This document shows, in pieces, positions 8,600 to 18,005 of a stretch of DNA of 36,772 bases. The position numbers and the translations under genes were made by a program. The notes beneath the pieces were generated by a model. The model worked only from the letters and a program-made list of their open reading frames with translations. It searched no databases and was not told the DNA's origin. This stretch comes from Gemmatimonadota bacterium (GTDB lineage: Bacteria; Gemmatimonadota; Gemmatimonadetes; Longimicrobiales; Gaopeijiaceae). Each line of letters opens with the position of its first letter. Position 1 is the first letter of the stretch. The stretch is from assembly GCA_028873845.1 (NCBI GenBank), contig JAPPNO010000001.1:10211-46982 (forward strand). The letters are read 5' to 3'.

Positions 8600-8828
8600 C
8601 CGGACGACCCGGAGAAAAGAAAGGACCCTGGCAAACGGCAGCTCTCCGGGGAGTACCGGACCGCTCCGGCGGCCACCCGGGCACGATCCGAGCCGGCGTG
8701 CCGGGATCCGCCGTGCGGGGTGCGCCAGCCGCACGGCGGCGACGACAACGACGACCACCGGGGCGCGATCCGCAACCGAAGCGCACCATTTCCCGGCCCG
8801 CGGGCCCCAGCCACCCGGACCCAGCCAG

Positions 8829-9794
8829 ATGACAGACAGCACCTTGCCGGGCATGCCCGGCCTTTCCCTGCGTGGCACGTGCCTTGCCTTCCTCTGCGCT
8901 CTCCTGGCCGGGAGCCCGCCCGCGGCGGGCGCCCAGCAGGATCGCACGGGCTTCTACGCGGGCCTGCAGACAGGGGTCGCGAACGCCTCCACCGTGTCCT
9001 CCTCTCTCGGCGGCGTAAACCACCCGACACGCTGCGACACGCTCCTCTACCCGCCGTCGGTGAACCCGCCCGCCGGGGATGCGGCATGCCGCGACGGCAC
9101 GCTGGCGGTGATCTCGGCCAACGAGTTCGAACCGGCTGCCGGGACGGCCAGCGGGTTCATGGTCGGCTACATGCTGGGGAGCCTGCGGTTCGAGGCCGAA
9201 TACCTCCACCGGTACATGGGTGACGACTCCGCGCCGGTCGGGGGCACGACAAGCACGGCGCTCGAGGGCAAGGGCTCTGAGTGGAGCAGCGTGGTGCCGC
9301 CCGGCGAGTGGATCGGGGACTACGGCGCGCACCAGGTCTTCGCCAACGCGTACTTCGACTTCGTGAACGGATCCGACTGGACGCCGTACGCGGGGATCGG
9401 GGTCGGGCTCGCCCGCACGGCCCTGAGCTACCGGGGGCAGTCCTTCCGGAAGCCGGAAGGGGAGTACCTCCAGGTCGAGTTCAACCCGGACTGGCCGGAT
9501 GCCGCCAAGCGCGCCGCGGCGGGCACGGCGAGCATCATAGACACGAGACTGGCCGAGACCGGCGCGGGCGCTCAGCTCCTGGCCGGCGTGGACTACGCCC
9601 TGACCGAACGCGCGTCGGCAGGCGTGCGGGTGCGCTGGGCGCGATTCGGTGACCTGACGGAGAACACGGCCTGGAACCTGGTCCGCAGCCATGCGCCGGT
9701 GCAGTCCGACGGGATCACCCCGTTCGGCGCCTCGCTCGAATTCGGCGGGATCGGCTACCAGGCGGTGACGGTCGACCTCAAGTACCGCTTCTGA
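8829..9794 (+). CDS. Outer-membrane beta-barrel protein, copy 2
   Basis: A 321-residue paralogue of the preceding gene. A signal peptide runs to about AGAQQ (residues 34-38). Amphipathic strands follow (GFYAGLQTGV, RFEAEYLHRYMG, WTPYAGIGVGLA, VDYALTERASAGVRVRW). The final residues are KYRF, and a terminal Phe is the usual Bam-complex recognition signal. The cysteine-pair loop (TRCDTLLYP then AACRDG) corresponds to that in copy 1, and both share FANAY before a mid-barrel strand. A 229-bp gap separates the copies. The duplication followed by divergence of the loops suggests exposure to variable ligands, phage or immune pressure; that is inference. Confidence 0.82.
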   Translation: MTDSTLPGMPGLSLRGTCLAFLCALLAGSPPAAGAQQDRTGFYAGLQTGVANASTVSSSLGGVNHPTRCDTLLYPPSVNPPAGDAACRDGTLAVISANEFEPAAGTASGFMVGYMLGSLRFEAEYLHRYMGDDSAPVGGTTSTALEGKGSEWSSVVPPGEWIGDYGAHQVFANAYFDFVNGSDWTPYAGIGVGLARTALSYRGQSFRKPEGEYLQVEFNPDWPDAAKRAAAGTASIIDTRLAETGAGAQLLAGVDYALTERASAGVRVRWARFGDLTENTAWNLVRSHAPVQSDGITPFGASLEFGGIGYQAVTVDLKYRF

Positions 9795-9836
9795 CGCGTC
9801 GGCTCCCCGAGGAGACGCCGGCCGGAGCGTCGCCGG

Positions 9837-10244
9837 CTATACGATCTCGAAATCCAGGGCCAGCGTGTGCGCGCCGTCCGCGTCCACGTGGATCTCCATG
9901 GTTCCCGAGAGGCCGGACAGCCCGCCGGTCCCGGACCCCGGCACCACATGCCCCGCGGTACGCGGCGGTGCGCCGGGCCCGGCGACTCCCCAGTGTTGGA
10001 GCACGAACGTCCCGGCACGGCCGGCGAGCGTAGCCGAGACCTCTTCGGACGCGACGTATCCCGCGTTCTCCAAGGGCCCGTCCGGGTTGGCCCGGCACAT
10101 GAGGAGCCGGACGCGGCCCTCACCGTCCAGATCGCCCCGGTACCGCTTCACGGCGTGCGCTTCCGAAAGAAACGGACCCTCGCGCTGCTCGCCGTACGGC
10201 GTGGCATCCCAGGCGGTGACCTCAAACTCCGAGACGATCTTCAT
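9837..10244 (-). CDS. DUF3224 domain protein
   Basis: A 135-residue, single-domain protein matching the DUF3224 pattern as I know it: an N-terminal FEVTAWDATPY strand, a central TFVLQHWG segment, and a C-terminal GLSGLSGTMEIHV followed by HTLALDFEIV. These proteins form a small beta-barrel (allene-oxide-cyclase-like) and their biochemical role is not settled. No signal peptide is visible, so it is probably cytoplasmic. AAGGA lies about ten bases before the ATG. It converges with the outer-membrane protein gene, leaving only about 40 bp between stops. Confidence 0.8.
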   Translation of the reverse strand: MKIVSEFEVTAWDATPYGEQREGPFLSEAHAVKRYRGDLDGEGRVRLLMCRANPDGPLENAGYVASEEVSATLAGRAGTFVLQHWGVAGPGAPPRTAGHVVPGSGTGGLSGLSGTMEIHVDADGAHTLALDFEIV

Positions 10245-10487
10245 GGTCGGCAGTCCTTGAACCAGGGGATGATCGGCGTCGAGGAAATGCGCCCGCGGAT
10301 CGGGTCAGGCGGCGGGCGGCGCGGCGGCTATCCCATGCGTGCACCGCGGGGCACCGGCTCCCGGACCCACGGGTCCGGCCAGCGAGCGGCCTTCCCTGCC
10401 GCCCGGGGAGGGGGCGGGTGTCCACCGGCCTCCGCGACTGCGGCCGAGCCGGTCGAGCGGCAACCGATGTGTCCGGGAGCCGGCACC

Positions 10488-10889
10488 TCAGCCCGCCCTC
10501 CGGCGGGCACACCGCGGAAGCCAACGGCCAACCTCCGCGGCGTAGGTCCGGTACTCCGTCCCGAACTCCCTCAAAAGACGCGGCTCCTCATAGAGCCGAA
10601 CGAAGAGGGAGAACGCGACGAAGAGGACAGCCGCGTACGCGATCAGGACGACGGCTCCGAAGAGGGTGGCCCAGCCAATTACCATCGTGAGCGACGCAAC
10701 GTACATCGGGTTCCGCGTGTAGCGGTAGAACCCCCGCTTCACCAGGTGTTTGGGGGCATCGATCGGTGCGGGCGTTCCGGCGCCGGACACGGCGAAATCC
10801 CACGCGGAGCGCAGGTAGAGGTGCCAGCTGCCCAGGTGCCCGGTGGTACATGGGTATTTTCGAATCGAGACTATAGTCCGCTCGCGCAT
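10488..10889 (-). pseudogene. 5'-truncated isoprenylcysteine methyltransferase-like gene
   Basis: The C-terminal part of an integral-membrane methyltransferase of the isoprenylcysteine carboxylmethyltransferase/PEMT-like superfamily is intact. It includes WDFAVSGAGTPAPID, KHLVKRGFYRYTRNPMYV (the SAM-binding RNPMYV signature), two hydrophobic helices, and EEPRLLREFGTEYRTY. Members normally begin with two further membrane helices. Here the reading frame before WDF is only about 30 residues of unrelated composition, and homologous sequence seems to start abruptly near nucleotide 10855. The nearest ATG is at 10889. I read it as a gene that lost its 5' end, probably when the LRR-protease gene beside it arrived. 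A short functional product cannot be excluded. Confidence 0.65.
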
Positions 10890-10968
10890 CTCCCCCGCGG
10901 TCGGGCTTGCCGCATCTCGGGGACAATGCCCGAAAACTCCGGAAGAATTGTCTCGCCCGCCCTTGGCG

Positions 10969-13900
10969 TCACCGCCGCCAAGCCGCGCCGGACGGAATCC
11001 CACGGCTGAAAAGCACGTCGAGACCGTCGGCTTGAGGGGCAAGGGCTGCCCCGGCTTCGGCTTGTGGCAGGTCGCGCAAGATGGCGCGCACCTTTCCGCT
11101 TCGGGGGTCGCGCAGGATGGCCATGGGTCGGTCGCTATTCCCGTCGAGCGTCACGGACCCCTCGGGCCCCTCAAGCGTGATGCTGGAGAGGGCACCCTCC
11201 CACCCCGGCCGCACGGGGAGCACGAAGGCGAACGACGAGCCGCCGTCGGCGTCGGCAATCGCCGACACGGCGAAGCCGAGGGAGAAGAGTTCGCCGCCGC
11301 TGGCGGCGCGACCGGTGAGGCGGTGCTGGCCCGTGGAGTCCGGCAGCGTGGGCGGGGCGTCAACCACGAAGGCGGGTTCAAGATACGGTACGCCGCCCGC
11401 ATTCACCCCGCCCCAAACGAGGAGCGACCTGGCGGCGACGGCGGGCGGTGGCAGACCCTCTTTGGACAGCCGATAGCCGAGTGCATTGGTGAAATGGTAG
11501 TCGCTGATCCACCTCGGTCCGCAATACCCCATCAGGTCTGGTCTGCCCGGGGGCACTAGTCGGCCACTGTCGCGGAAGTCGTAGCCCCATGCTCCGATGG
11601 ATCCGCCAGGATAGGGGTACGACGGGTCCGGGCCGCCTGCGCCCCCGCAGGGCGCATGGCCCAAGCCCATGTTGTGCCCGAGTTCGTGAGCCATTAGTTC
11701 CGCGCCTGGTAACGCAAAGCTCCACCAGTCTCCCCCCGCCACTCCGCTCGGCCCCGTGATGGATCCCGACATCATGCCCATGTAGTGGCCGGTTCCGCCT
11801 TCAATCGCGCGGATCGCCCTAATTTGGTCGAGCAATACATATCCGTTGTTGCTTGAGCTCATCACGGGCTCGTGAGCTGTCACCTCAAGATCGCGGACCG
11901 GCAGTAAGATGCGGGTGGATTCAAGCAGCTCGTGGCCCTCCGGGTCTGCCGCCATCCCTGCCGTCAGCGCCAGGATGGCCGAGTCCGGGTTGGCGGTCCA
12001 GAGGAAGGGAATCGCGGTGAGATTGAAGATCGGCATCTCCCGCACATCCACTGCTTGGCGTCCTGCCTCCGGGATCCGTCGCGCCACGCCCAGCCCGGCG
12101 TCCAGCGTCCCCTCCGGGTCGATCTCGATCACCAACTCGAGGCCGGGGCGCACGATCCCGCCCGGGATCTCCGCGTTGGCGGACTTCGAAAGACTGCCCT
12201 CGTCCACCTCGGAGGGGATCGGCGTGGTCGTGCCCGGGATCTCCACCGCATACGTCTCCCGGCCGTCGACGTAGAAGCGGGCCCGGACCGGCGGAATGCC
12301 GTCACCGGTGGCACGCCCGGTCGTCGGGAACACGCGCAGCAACGCCTTCTCGCCCGCCACCAGTGGGACCGGAAACTCCCGCGACTGCACTGCTTGGGTA
12401 AGGTACGCCATGGACGCGCCGGCACAGGCGGCGATCCGCCGCCGGTTGCGCACGGTCTCCAGCCAGGCCAGAAAGCCCGGATCGGAGGGGACACACAGCC
12501 CCGTGCCTCCGGCCATCAGCTCTTCGAGCTGGCTAAGGGCAGTCAGTTCGGTCGGAAGGCTCCCCGCCATGCTGAAGTTGTTCGTCAGGTTGAGTTGCCG
12601 GAGACTCGACATTCTCCCCAGCTCGGGCGGGATAGCGCCGGTCAGGTCGTTGTTTTCGAGCCACAGGGTGCGAAGGCTGACGAGATTGCCCAGCTCGGGC
12701 GGGATAGCGCCGGTCAGGTCGTTGCCGTACAGGAGCAGGGTAGTCAGGCCGGCGAGGTTGCCCAGCTCGGGTGGAATCGAGCCGGTCAAGGCGTTGTCGG
12801 GCAGCCAAAGGGTCCGGAGGTTGGCGAGGTTGGCCAGCTCGGATGGGATCGCGCCGGTCAAGGCGTTGCCGCGGAGCCGCAGATCCCTCAGGCTGGCGAG
12901 GCTACCCAGTTCCGGCGGAATCGAGCCGGTCAGGTCGTTGAAGCGGAGGTCCAGCATCCCCAGGTTGGCGAGGTTGCCCAGCTCGGACGGGATAGCGCCG
13001 GTCAGGTCATTGAAGTCGAGGTGCAGGGTCCGCAGGCTGGCGAGGTTGCCCAGCTCGGACGGGATAGCGCCGGTCAACGTGTTGTAGTTGAGCCACAGGG
13101 ACCTCAAGCTGGCGAGGTTGCCCAGCTCAGGCGGGATCGGGCCGGTCAGCACGTTGTCGGGGAGCCACAGGGACCTCAAGCTGGCGAGGTTGCCCAGCTG
13201 CGCCGGGATCGCGCCGGTCAACGCGTTGTCGTCGAGGTACAGGTACGCCAGGCTGGCGAGGTTGCCGAGTTCCGCCGGGATCGGGCCGGCCAGACCCTGG
13301 GACATCCATCGTCTCGCCTCGTTGTCCCACGACTGTCTGAGAACAATACTTACGACCCGCCCAGATGCGTCCGTATCGACCCCGTGCCACTCGCCGAGCG
13401 GCACGTCCTCCAGCCAGTTCTCATTGTGGGTCCAGTTCGGACCGTCCGTCGCGTCGTACAGTGCAACCAGCGCCGCCCGGTCTGGGTTGTCCACGACCGT
13501 AATCTGCGCCGTTCCCTGTGCGCTCCCCACACTTGCGGCGATTGTCGCCATGCCCTTGGCAACTCCGCGCACCAATCCCCGAGCATTTACCGTGGCCACT
13601 GCTCTGTCGCTGGACGCCCACGAGAACTCCGCAGTCAACAACATGTGCCCGTTCACATCGAACGCCTCCGCCAACATCTGCTTGGTGTTACCCAGACTGA
13701 TGTTCTCTGCAGCCGGCGACACGAAAACCGAGTCGGCTAACTGCATCACCGTCACGACCCCCGTTCCAACGGCTTCAGATCTTTCGTTGACGCTGGCAGC
13801 GATCACCGCCGTTCCGTCCCCCGCCGCTGTGACCAGACCGGTCCGGTCCACTGTCGCCACTGACGCACTGCTACTCGCCCACGCCACGGCGGTCCCAGCC

Positions 13901-14106
13901 ATCACTCTCCCGTTCTGGTCACGTACCTCTGCGTTCAGCTGTATGCTCGCCCCCAACGCCGTCAACTCGGCTGTGGCCGGGTTCACCTCAACTGTAGTCG
14001 GACGAGGCGGGTTGGATGCCGGCGCGGTGGCGGTGGCACTGTCTCCGCACGCCGACACCAAGGAGACACCCGCGAGCACTGCCACCATGGCTCCGTACCC
14101 ACTCAT
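10969..14106 (-). CDS. Ig-like / plant-type LRR lipoprotein with metzincin protease domain
   Basis: A multidomain lipoprotein of about 1045 residues. The lipobox is VSAC (C20). Two bacterial Ig-like (Big_2) domains cover about 35-120 and 125-205, each with the [10 protein letters not shown]-type strand. An LRR cap motif ([12 protein letters not shown]) leads into about ten 24-residue plant-type leucine-rich repeats (LTGxIPxELGNLxxL) from about 272 to 535. The C-terminal half holds a zinc protease: [11 protein letters not shown] gives H807, E808, H811 and H817, and MGYC near M859 is the Met-turn, together defining a metzincin. The protein is probably surface-anchored, with LRRs for binding and the protease for cleaving a target. 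The ATG at 14106 has GAGAG in front; a GTG at 14118 is an alternative start. Confidence 0.88.
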   Translation of the reverse strand: MSGYGAMVAVLAGVSLVSACGDSATATAPASNPPRPTTVEVNPATAELTALGASIQLNAEVRDQNGRVMAGTAVAWASSSASVATVDRTGLVTAAGDGTAVIAASVNERSEAVGTGVVTVMQLADSVFVSPAAENISLGNTKQMLAEAFDVNGHMLLTAEFSWASSDRAVATVNARGLVRGVAKGMATIAASVGSAQGTAQITVVDNPDRAALVALYDATDGPNWTHNENWLEDVPLGEWHGVDTDASGRVVSIVLRQSWDNEARRWMSQGLAGPIPAELGNLASLAYLYLDDNALTGAIPAQLGNLASLRSLWLPDNVLTGPIPPELGNLASLRSLWLNYNTLTGAIPSELGNLASLRTLHLDFNDLTGAIPSELGNLANLGMLDLRFNDLTGSIPPELGSLASLRDLRLRGNALTGAIPSELANLANLRTLWLPDNALTGSIPPELGNLAGLTTLLLYGNDLTGAIPPELGNLVSLRTLWLENNDLTGAIPPELGRMSSLRQLNLTNNFSMAGSLPTELTALSQLEELMAGGTGLCVPSDPGFLAWLETVRNRRRIAACAGASMAYLTQAVQSREFPVPLVAGEKALLRVFPTTGRATGDGIPPVRARFYVDGRETYAVEIPGTTTPIPSEVDEGSLSKSANAEIPGGIVRPGLELVIEIDPEGTLDAGLGVARRIPEAGRQAVDVREMPIFNLTAIPFLWTANPDSAILALTAGMAADPEGHELLESTRILLPVRDLEVTAHEPVMSSSNNGYVLLDQIRAIRAIEGGTGHYMGMMSGSITGPSGVAGGDWWSFALPGAELMAHELGHNMGLGHAPCGGAGGPDPSYPYPGGSIGAWGYDFRDSGRLVPPGRPDLMGYCGPRWISDYHFTNALGYRLSKEGLPPPAVAARSLLVWGGVNAGGVPYLEPAFVVDAPPTLPDSTGQHRLTGRAASGGELFSLGFAVSAIADADGGSSFAFVLPVRPGWEGALSSITLEGPEGSVTLDGNSDRPMAILRDPRSGKVRAILRDLPQAEAGAALAPQADGLDVLFSRGIPSGAAWRR
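12550..13295 (-). repeat. 72-bp tandem repeats encoding LRRs (protease-bearing copy)
   Basis: About ten near-identical 72-bp units lie end to end within the LRR-protease gene. They are visible as recurrent GAGGTTGCCCAGCTC and GCGCCGGTCA cores. Each encodes one 24-residue leucine-rich repeat. Identity is high enough for recombination or slippage to change copy number, and also to confuse short-read assembly, so the exact repeat count should be treated with care. Confidence 0.8.
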
Positions 14107-14276
14107 GGCATCTCTCACGAATTCAACAATCCTATACGTGCGCTGACATGCTGCCGCTCTACCGCCTGTACTGACAATAAACGGCTACACTGCCGGCACC
14201 ATGGTCGGCCTGCAACAGTGTGTTGACCTTTGTCTGTACACGGTATGGTACACGTCACCATAACCGATGCTAGCGG

Positions 14277-16376
14277 TCATCTGCCACGATACGTTCGTCG
14301 TGGTCCCTGTAGCGGTACGGGTCGAATTGACGTTGAAGAAGATGTAGTACAGAACGGCCCGGATACATCTCGAATACGCTGAAGCCAAGTGCGAAAAGTC
14401 GCAGTATCTGGTGCACAGAGGCCAGCGTTATGCTGGAAATAAAATCCACTCAAGTTGTTCAGTTCTAGAAAACTAGGGGGGATCAAACCCGAAAGGCCAT
14501 TGTGGTTGAGACGCAGCCGTAGCAGGCCGGTGAGGTTGCCGAGTTCGGGAGGGACTGAGCCCGAAAGGTCGTTCTCGTCTAGATCAAGCCGTAACAGACC
14601 CGTGAGGTTACCGAATTCCGCCGGGATTGGACCTGTCAGTTCGTTGCCGCCGAGAAACAAATCTTCCAGGCTGGCTAGGTTGGCGAGTTCCCTCGGGATC
14701 GGACCCGTCAATTCGTTGCCGCTGAGACTCAACCACGTCAAGCTCGACAGGTTGCCAAGATCAGGCGGGATGGGGCCCGTCAATTCGTTGCCGTTCAACG
14801 TCAAGTGCGTGAGGCCGGTCAAACTACCGAGTACGGACGGAATCGAGCCGGAAAGGCTGTTGTTGCCGAGCCACAATCTCTCCAAGCCAATGAGGTCGGC
14901 GAGCTCCGGCGGAATCAAGCCCGTCAATTCGTTGCCGTTGAGACTCAGCCACGTTAAGCTCGACAGGTTACCGAGTTCGGGAGGGACGGGGCCGGAAAGG
15001 TTATTTCTACCGAGCCACAGATTCTCCAAGCCAATGAGGTCGGCGAGTTCCGGTGGAATCAAGCCCGTCAGTTCGTTGCCGTTGAGAGTCAGCCACGTCA
15101 ACTTCGACAGGCTGCCGAGCTCCGGCGGGATGGGGCCGGAAAGGCTGTTGTTTCCGAGAGACAAACTCTCCAAGCCAACGAGGTCGGCGAGCTCCGGCGG
15201 GATGTGACCCGTCAGTTCGTTGCTGTTCAAATCCAAGCTCTTGAGGTGGGTCAGACTGGAGAGCTCCGGCGGAATCGGGCCGACAAGGTTGTTGCCCCCG
15301 AGAATCAAGTATTCCAGGCTGGCTAGGTTGGCGAGTTCAGGCGGGATCGGGCCGGTCAGTTCGTTGCCGAAGAGATACAACCTCTCAAGGCTGGCTAGCT
15401 TGCGGAGTTCAAATGGGATCGGGCCCGAAAGGTTGTTTTGGGTAAAAACCAACTCAAGTAGTGTAGCTAGGTTGCCGAGCTCGGGGGGGATGACCCCCGT
15501 CAAGTTGTTGAACCCGAGTCTCAGCAATTCTAGGCGCGCTAGGGTGCCGAGCTCGGGGGGGATCGAACCCGAAAGGTTGTTGTTGTAGAGATCCAGGCGG
15601 ACGACTCGGCCGGAAGCACCCGTGTCCACCCCGTACCAGTCTCCTGTCGGGGCATCGGTCAGCCAGCCGTCTGCGTTGGCCCAGTTCCGTCCGTCCGTCG
15701 CGTCGTAGAGTGCCTCGAGTGCTGACCGGTCTCGAGCAGCGAGAACCACGGCGTCCACTACTGTGACCTCTGCCGTCGCCTGTCTGCTACCTGCTCTTGC
15801 CGTGATCGTGGCCACTCCACTATCTGCCCCCGTCACTAGACCCGACGCATCCACTGCCGCCACCGAGGTGTCGCTGGATTCCCAAGAGAACTCTGTACCC
15901 GCGAGCACATGGTCGTTCTCGTCTAACGCCTCTGCTGACAACTGCAATGTTTCACCGGATCCGATAGTCCCTTCGGTCGGCGATACCGTCACCGACTCAA
16001 CCGTTTGGGTCACGGTGATCCCTGCGCTCCCCGTTGCAGAACCCGCACTCGCAGTGATCGCCGCCGACCCTATGCTCACCGCCGTTACCAGACCCAACTG
16101 ATCCACCGCCGCCACCGAGGTGTTGCTACTACTCCACATTACGGTGGCCGTGGGCATTACGTCGGTATTCTGGTCACGCACCTCCGCCGTCAGCTGTACG
16201 GTCGCACCCAACGCCGTCAGCTCGGTGGCGAATGGGCTCACCGTGATCGTCGTTGGACGAAGTGGATCCGGCGCTGGCTCCGGTGCTGTGAAGCTGTCGC
16301 CGTCCCCGCACGCCGTGGCCAACGCCACGGCCGATAGCACCACCAATAGCCGAATGAAAGTTCGGTGGCGACTCAT
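14277..16376 (-). CDS. Ig-like / plant-type LRR lipoprotein without protease domain
   Basis: A 699-residue paralogue of the neighbouring LRR-protease gene. It has the same architecture through the LRR block: a lipobox (ATAC, C23), two Big_2-like Ig domains (about 40-210), the [11 protein letters not shown] cap, then about sixteen 24-residue plant-type LRRs from about 265 to 650. A short cysteine-bearing cap follows (GLCAPDTATF, then PFC), equivalent to [10 protein letters not shown] in the paralogue. Where the paralogue continues into its zinc protease, this protein stops after about 25 low-complexity residues. The ATG at 16376 follows GAGGAGG closely; one at 16388 is an alternative. It is probably a surface binding protein or a truncated relative. 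The 170 bp between the two genes show no protease remnant. Confidence 0.85.
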   Translation of the reverse strand: MSRHRTFIRLLVVLSAVALATACGDGDSFTAPEPAPDPLRPTTITVSPFATELTALGATVQLTAEVRDQNTDVMPTATVMWSSSNTSVAAVDQLGLVTAVSIGSAAITASAGSATGSAGITVTQTVESVTVSPTEGTIGSGETLQLSAEALDENDHVLAGTEFSWESSDTSVAAVDASGLVTGADSGVATITARAGSRQATAEVTVVDAVVLAARDRSALEALYDATDGRNWANADGWLTDAPTGDWYGVDTGASGRVVRLDLYNNNLSGSIPPELGTLARLELLRLGFNNLTGVIPPELGNLATLLELVFTQNNLSGPIPFELRKLASLERLYLFGNELTGPIPPELANLASLEYLILGGNNLVGPIPPELSSLTHLKSLDLNSNELTGHIPPELADLVGLESLSLGNNSLSGPIPPELGSLSKLTWLTLNGNELTGLIPPELADLIGLENLWLGRNNLSGPVPPELGNLSSLTWLSLNGNELTGLIPPELADLIGLERLWLGNNSLSGSIPSVLGSLTGLTHLTLNGNELTGPIPPDLGNLSSLTWLSLSGNELTGPIPRELANLASLEDLFLGGNELTGPIPAEFGNLTGLLRLDLDENDLSGSVPPELGNLTGLLRLRLNHNGLSGLIPPSFLELNNLSGFYFQHNAGLCAPDTATFRTWLQRIRDVSGPFCTTSSSTSIRPVPLQGPRRTYRGR
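14455..15590 (-). repeat. LRR-encoding repeats with a 144-bp higher-order unit
   Basis: About sixteen 72-bp units encode LRRs. Within roughly 14750-15240 they alternate between an LSG type and an LTG type, forming a 48-residue (144-bp) super-unit repeated about three times. For example, the GAGGTCGGCGAG core recurs at about 14893, 15037 and 15181, exactly 144 bp apart. This points to recent duplication of a two-repeat block by unequal recombination. Confidence 0.8.
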
Positions 16377-17406
16377 CTGCCTCCTCATTGAGCCGAACTT
16401 GGAGTGTGATCCGCGACTAATACCACACTAAGCATGGTAGTGGACCTAACCCGCTTTCACGGACGGTCAATTCTTGGGATTGATGGTGTCCGGTGTGGTT
16501 TGTTCTCTCCCCTTTCCCCCGCGTCTCGACGGGCTACAGACTCGGCAACTCGCTCGACTTCGGCCTCGTTTCTGGCGATGCCGGTAGCCGTCGGATCGAG
16601 CTTGCCCTCGAAGCGACTAATATCGTCTGCTCCTACGACTCCCTGATCCTCCTTCAACGCTTCGATGAGCGAGGCCGCTGGATTCTCGGGAGTTGCCCAT
16701 TTCCGTCAAGAGCGAGTCGGGTCGCTCCGTGGGGCCGCATATTATACCCGTAACCTGTCTAGAGCAAGAATCCCATTGCGAATTGTGAGCGATTTGGGTT
16801 TTCATATACCCTGTAGTGTGTCTCTGAAGCAGCAGTGTATGGTGTCACCATGCCCATGTGACCTGCTATTGTGTGTGTACCGTGACCATTTTTACCGAGG
16901 GAGGGTAGACGGTAGCTTGGGTGGTTGTAGATTGAAGCCTTGTCGAACGAGATGTGAGCTGCGAGTCCACCGAATCCTAGCCGGGGGGCTCCCAGGGACC
17001 CCCGGGACCGCTACACAACGTTCGCCGCGTAGGTCGACCCCGGTCTCTTCCCGATGCAAGAGCGTGCAGGGGCAGCAAGGACGCACAAGCACCTGTGTTC
17101 GTCGCCGTCATCGCTGCCAGAGTTCGGCTCGCCACCTCGATCTCCGACCGGCCCGAACATTCCTACGACGCTCGGGATCGGCCCCTAACCGGAGCCCGTC
17201 GCCACTCAGGGCCCGTGTCCAACCCGATCCCCCCACACCATGGCATCCGGCGCGCCGATCCCAGCACACAACCGAAAGACCCCGAAAAGGCGCTCTTGAC
17301 CGGTCCTACCATCGACCACGCACACCATCGGGGTACCGTGGCCACCACCCGACATCCGAGCCCCCAGCAGCACTTCCCTGCAAGCACCTGTGTCGCTACT
17401 CACTTC
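16377..17406. other. Region of about 1 kb without a recognisable gene
   Basis: The segment is visibly richer in A and T than its surroundings in parts (16740-16930). Only short open frames are present, none with a family I recognise. A 66-codon minus-strand frame at 16457-16657 reads somewhat protein-like but needs a TTG start. A G/C hairpin (GGGGGCTCCCAGGGACCCCC, about 16983-17002) is present. I interpret the stretch as decayed or transferred DNA between the LRR genes and the hicB-like fragment. Confidence 0.45.
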
Positions 17407-17664
17407 TCAGCGCTCGCATCCCCACTCAAGCGCCAGCCGCTCAACTACGAGCTCCTTCATCCATTCGTTCATAGACTTGCCTTCGGTGGCCGCGGCAGCC
17501 GCAACCCTCCGATGCAGCGAAGGTTCGAAGCGAATGTTGAAACGCCCGGAACACGGGCGTTCCGGGCTCTCCCCACGTTCCTCGCAGAAGTCGATGTAGT
17601 CGTCCACAGCGGTCTGCATCGAGCTCCTGCGTATTCCGATGATGTCGTCCAGTGATTCCGACAT
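17407..17664 (-). CDS. Short HicB-like antitoxin, no visible toxin partner
   Basis: An 85-residue protein whose C-terminal part matches HicB-family antitoxins: AVDDYIDFCEERGESPERP, then SGRFNIRFEPSLHRRVA and the ribbon-helix-helix-type GKSMNEWMKELVVERL. HicB normally neutralises the HicA mRNA interferase and represses its own operon through this DNA-binding tail. The usual N-terminal partial RNase H-fold domain is largely missing; the protein begins at MSESLDDIIGIRR. No HicA-like small basic protein is visible on either side. It is probably a remnant of a toxin-antitoxin locus or an orphan regulator. Upstream sequence repeats almost exactly (17655-17698), which may mark the site of rearrangement. 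Confidence 0.6.
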   Translation of the reverse strand: MSESLDDIIGIRRSSMQTAVDDYIDFCEERGESPERPCSGRFNIRFEPSLHRRVAAAAATEGKSMNEWMKELVVERLALEWGCER

Positions 17665-17698
17665 GCCGTCCACCCATTCCGAACCATGCCGTCCACCC
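17655..17698. repeat. Imperfect tandem repeat at the hicB-like start
   Basis: Two adjacent copies of about 21-23 bp sharing ATTCCGA and CATGCCGTCCACCC lie at 17655-17675 and 17676-17698, differing by a two-base insertion (AC). The first copy contains the hicB-like start codon on the minus strand. This is a probable slippage or junction duplication. Confidence 0.6.
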
Positions 17699-18005
17699 TG
17701 GAGGAACGGAGGTCGGTAGCTGCACCGGGGCTTGTAGCGGTCGCATGTAGGGCCGTGGCCCACGTGTCTCCAGCGGTATTCCGCCGCCCCAATGTTAGGC
17801 TTCTCTTCGGCCTACTACCGTAGGGCTACGACACTCATGGTCCACTACCCCCAGCTCCCGCGTCCCTCCTCGATCCGGTTGGCCTCGACCCCCCGGACCA
17901 AACGCGCATCCCCTAGACGAGATCGGTCGTGGCCTCGGGGCCGGGGGCGGCGATCTAGCAATCGTACGCCCGGAACATCTCCTAGACCGTTCCCTCGCCA
18001 CGTGA

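Noticed and set aside
9800-9836. GACGC/GCGTC hairpin between convergent genes as a terminator
   Set aside because: The stem is only 5 bp, the loop is GC-rich and there is no T run; not distinguishable from chance in DNA this GC-rich.
11909-14146. Long plus-strand frames opposite the LRR-protease gene
   Set aside because: These are antisense mirrors of 72-bp LRR repeats, which keep opposite frames open because the unit length is a multiple of three.
16457-16657. 66-codon minus-strand frame with acidic/basic helical composition
   Set aside because: It needs a TTG start, has no ribosome-binding site, and an in-frame TGA lies shortly upstream; no family recognised. It may be a relic but is not supported as a gene.
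17206-17403. 65-codon frame starting 4 bp after the hicB-like stop on the minus strand
   Set aside because: The position is suggestive of a second cistron, but it starts with GTG without a ribosome-binding site and the product has no HicA-like features (small, basic, double-stranded-RNA-binding-like fold).
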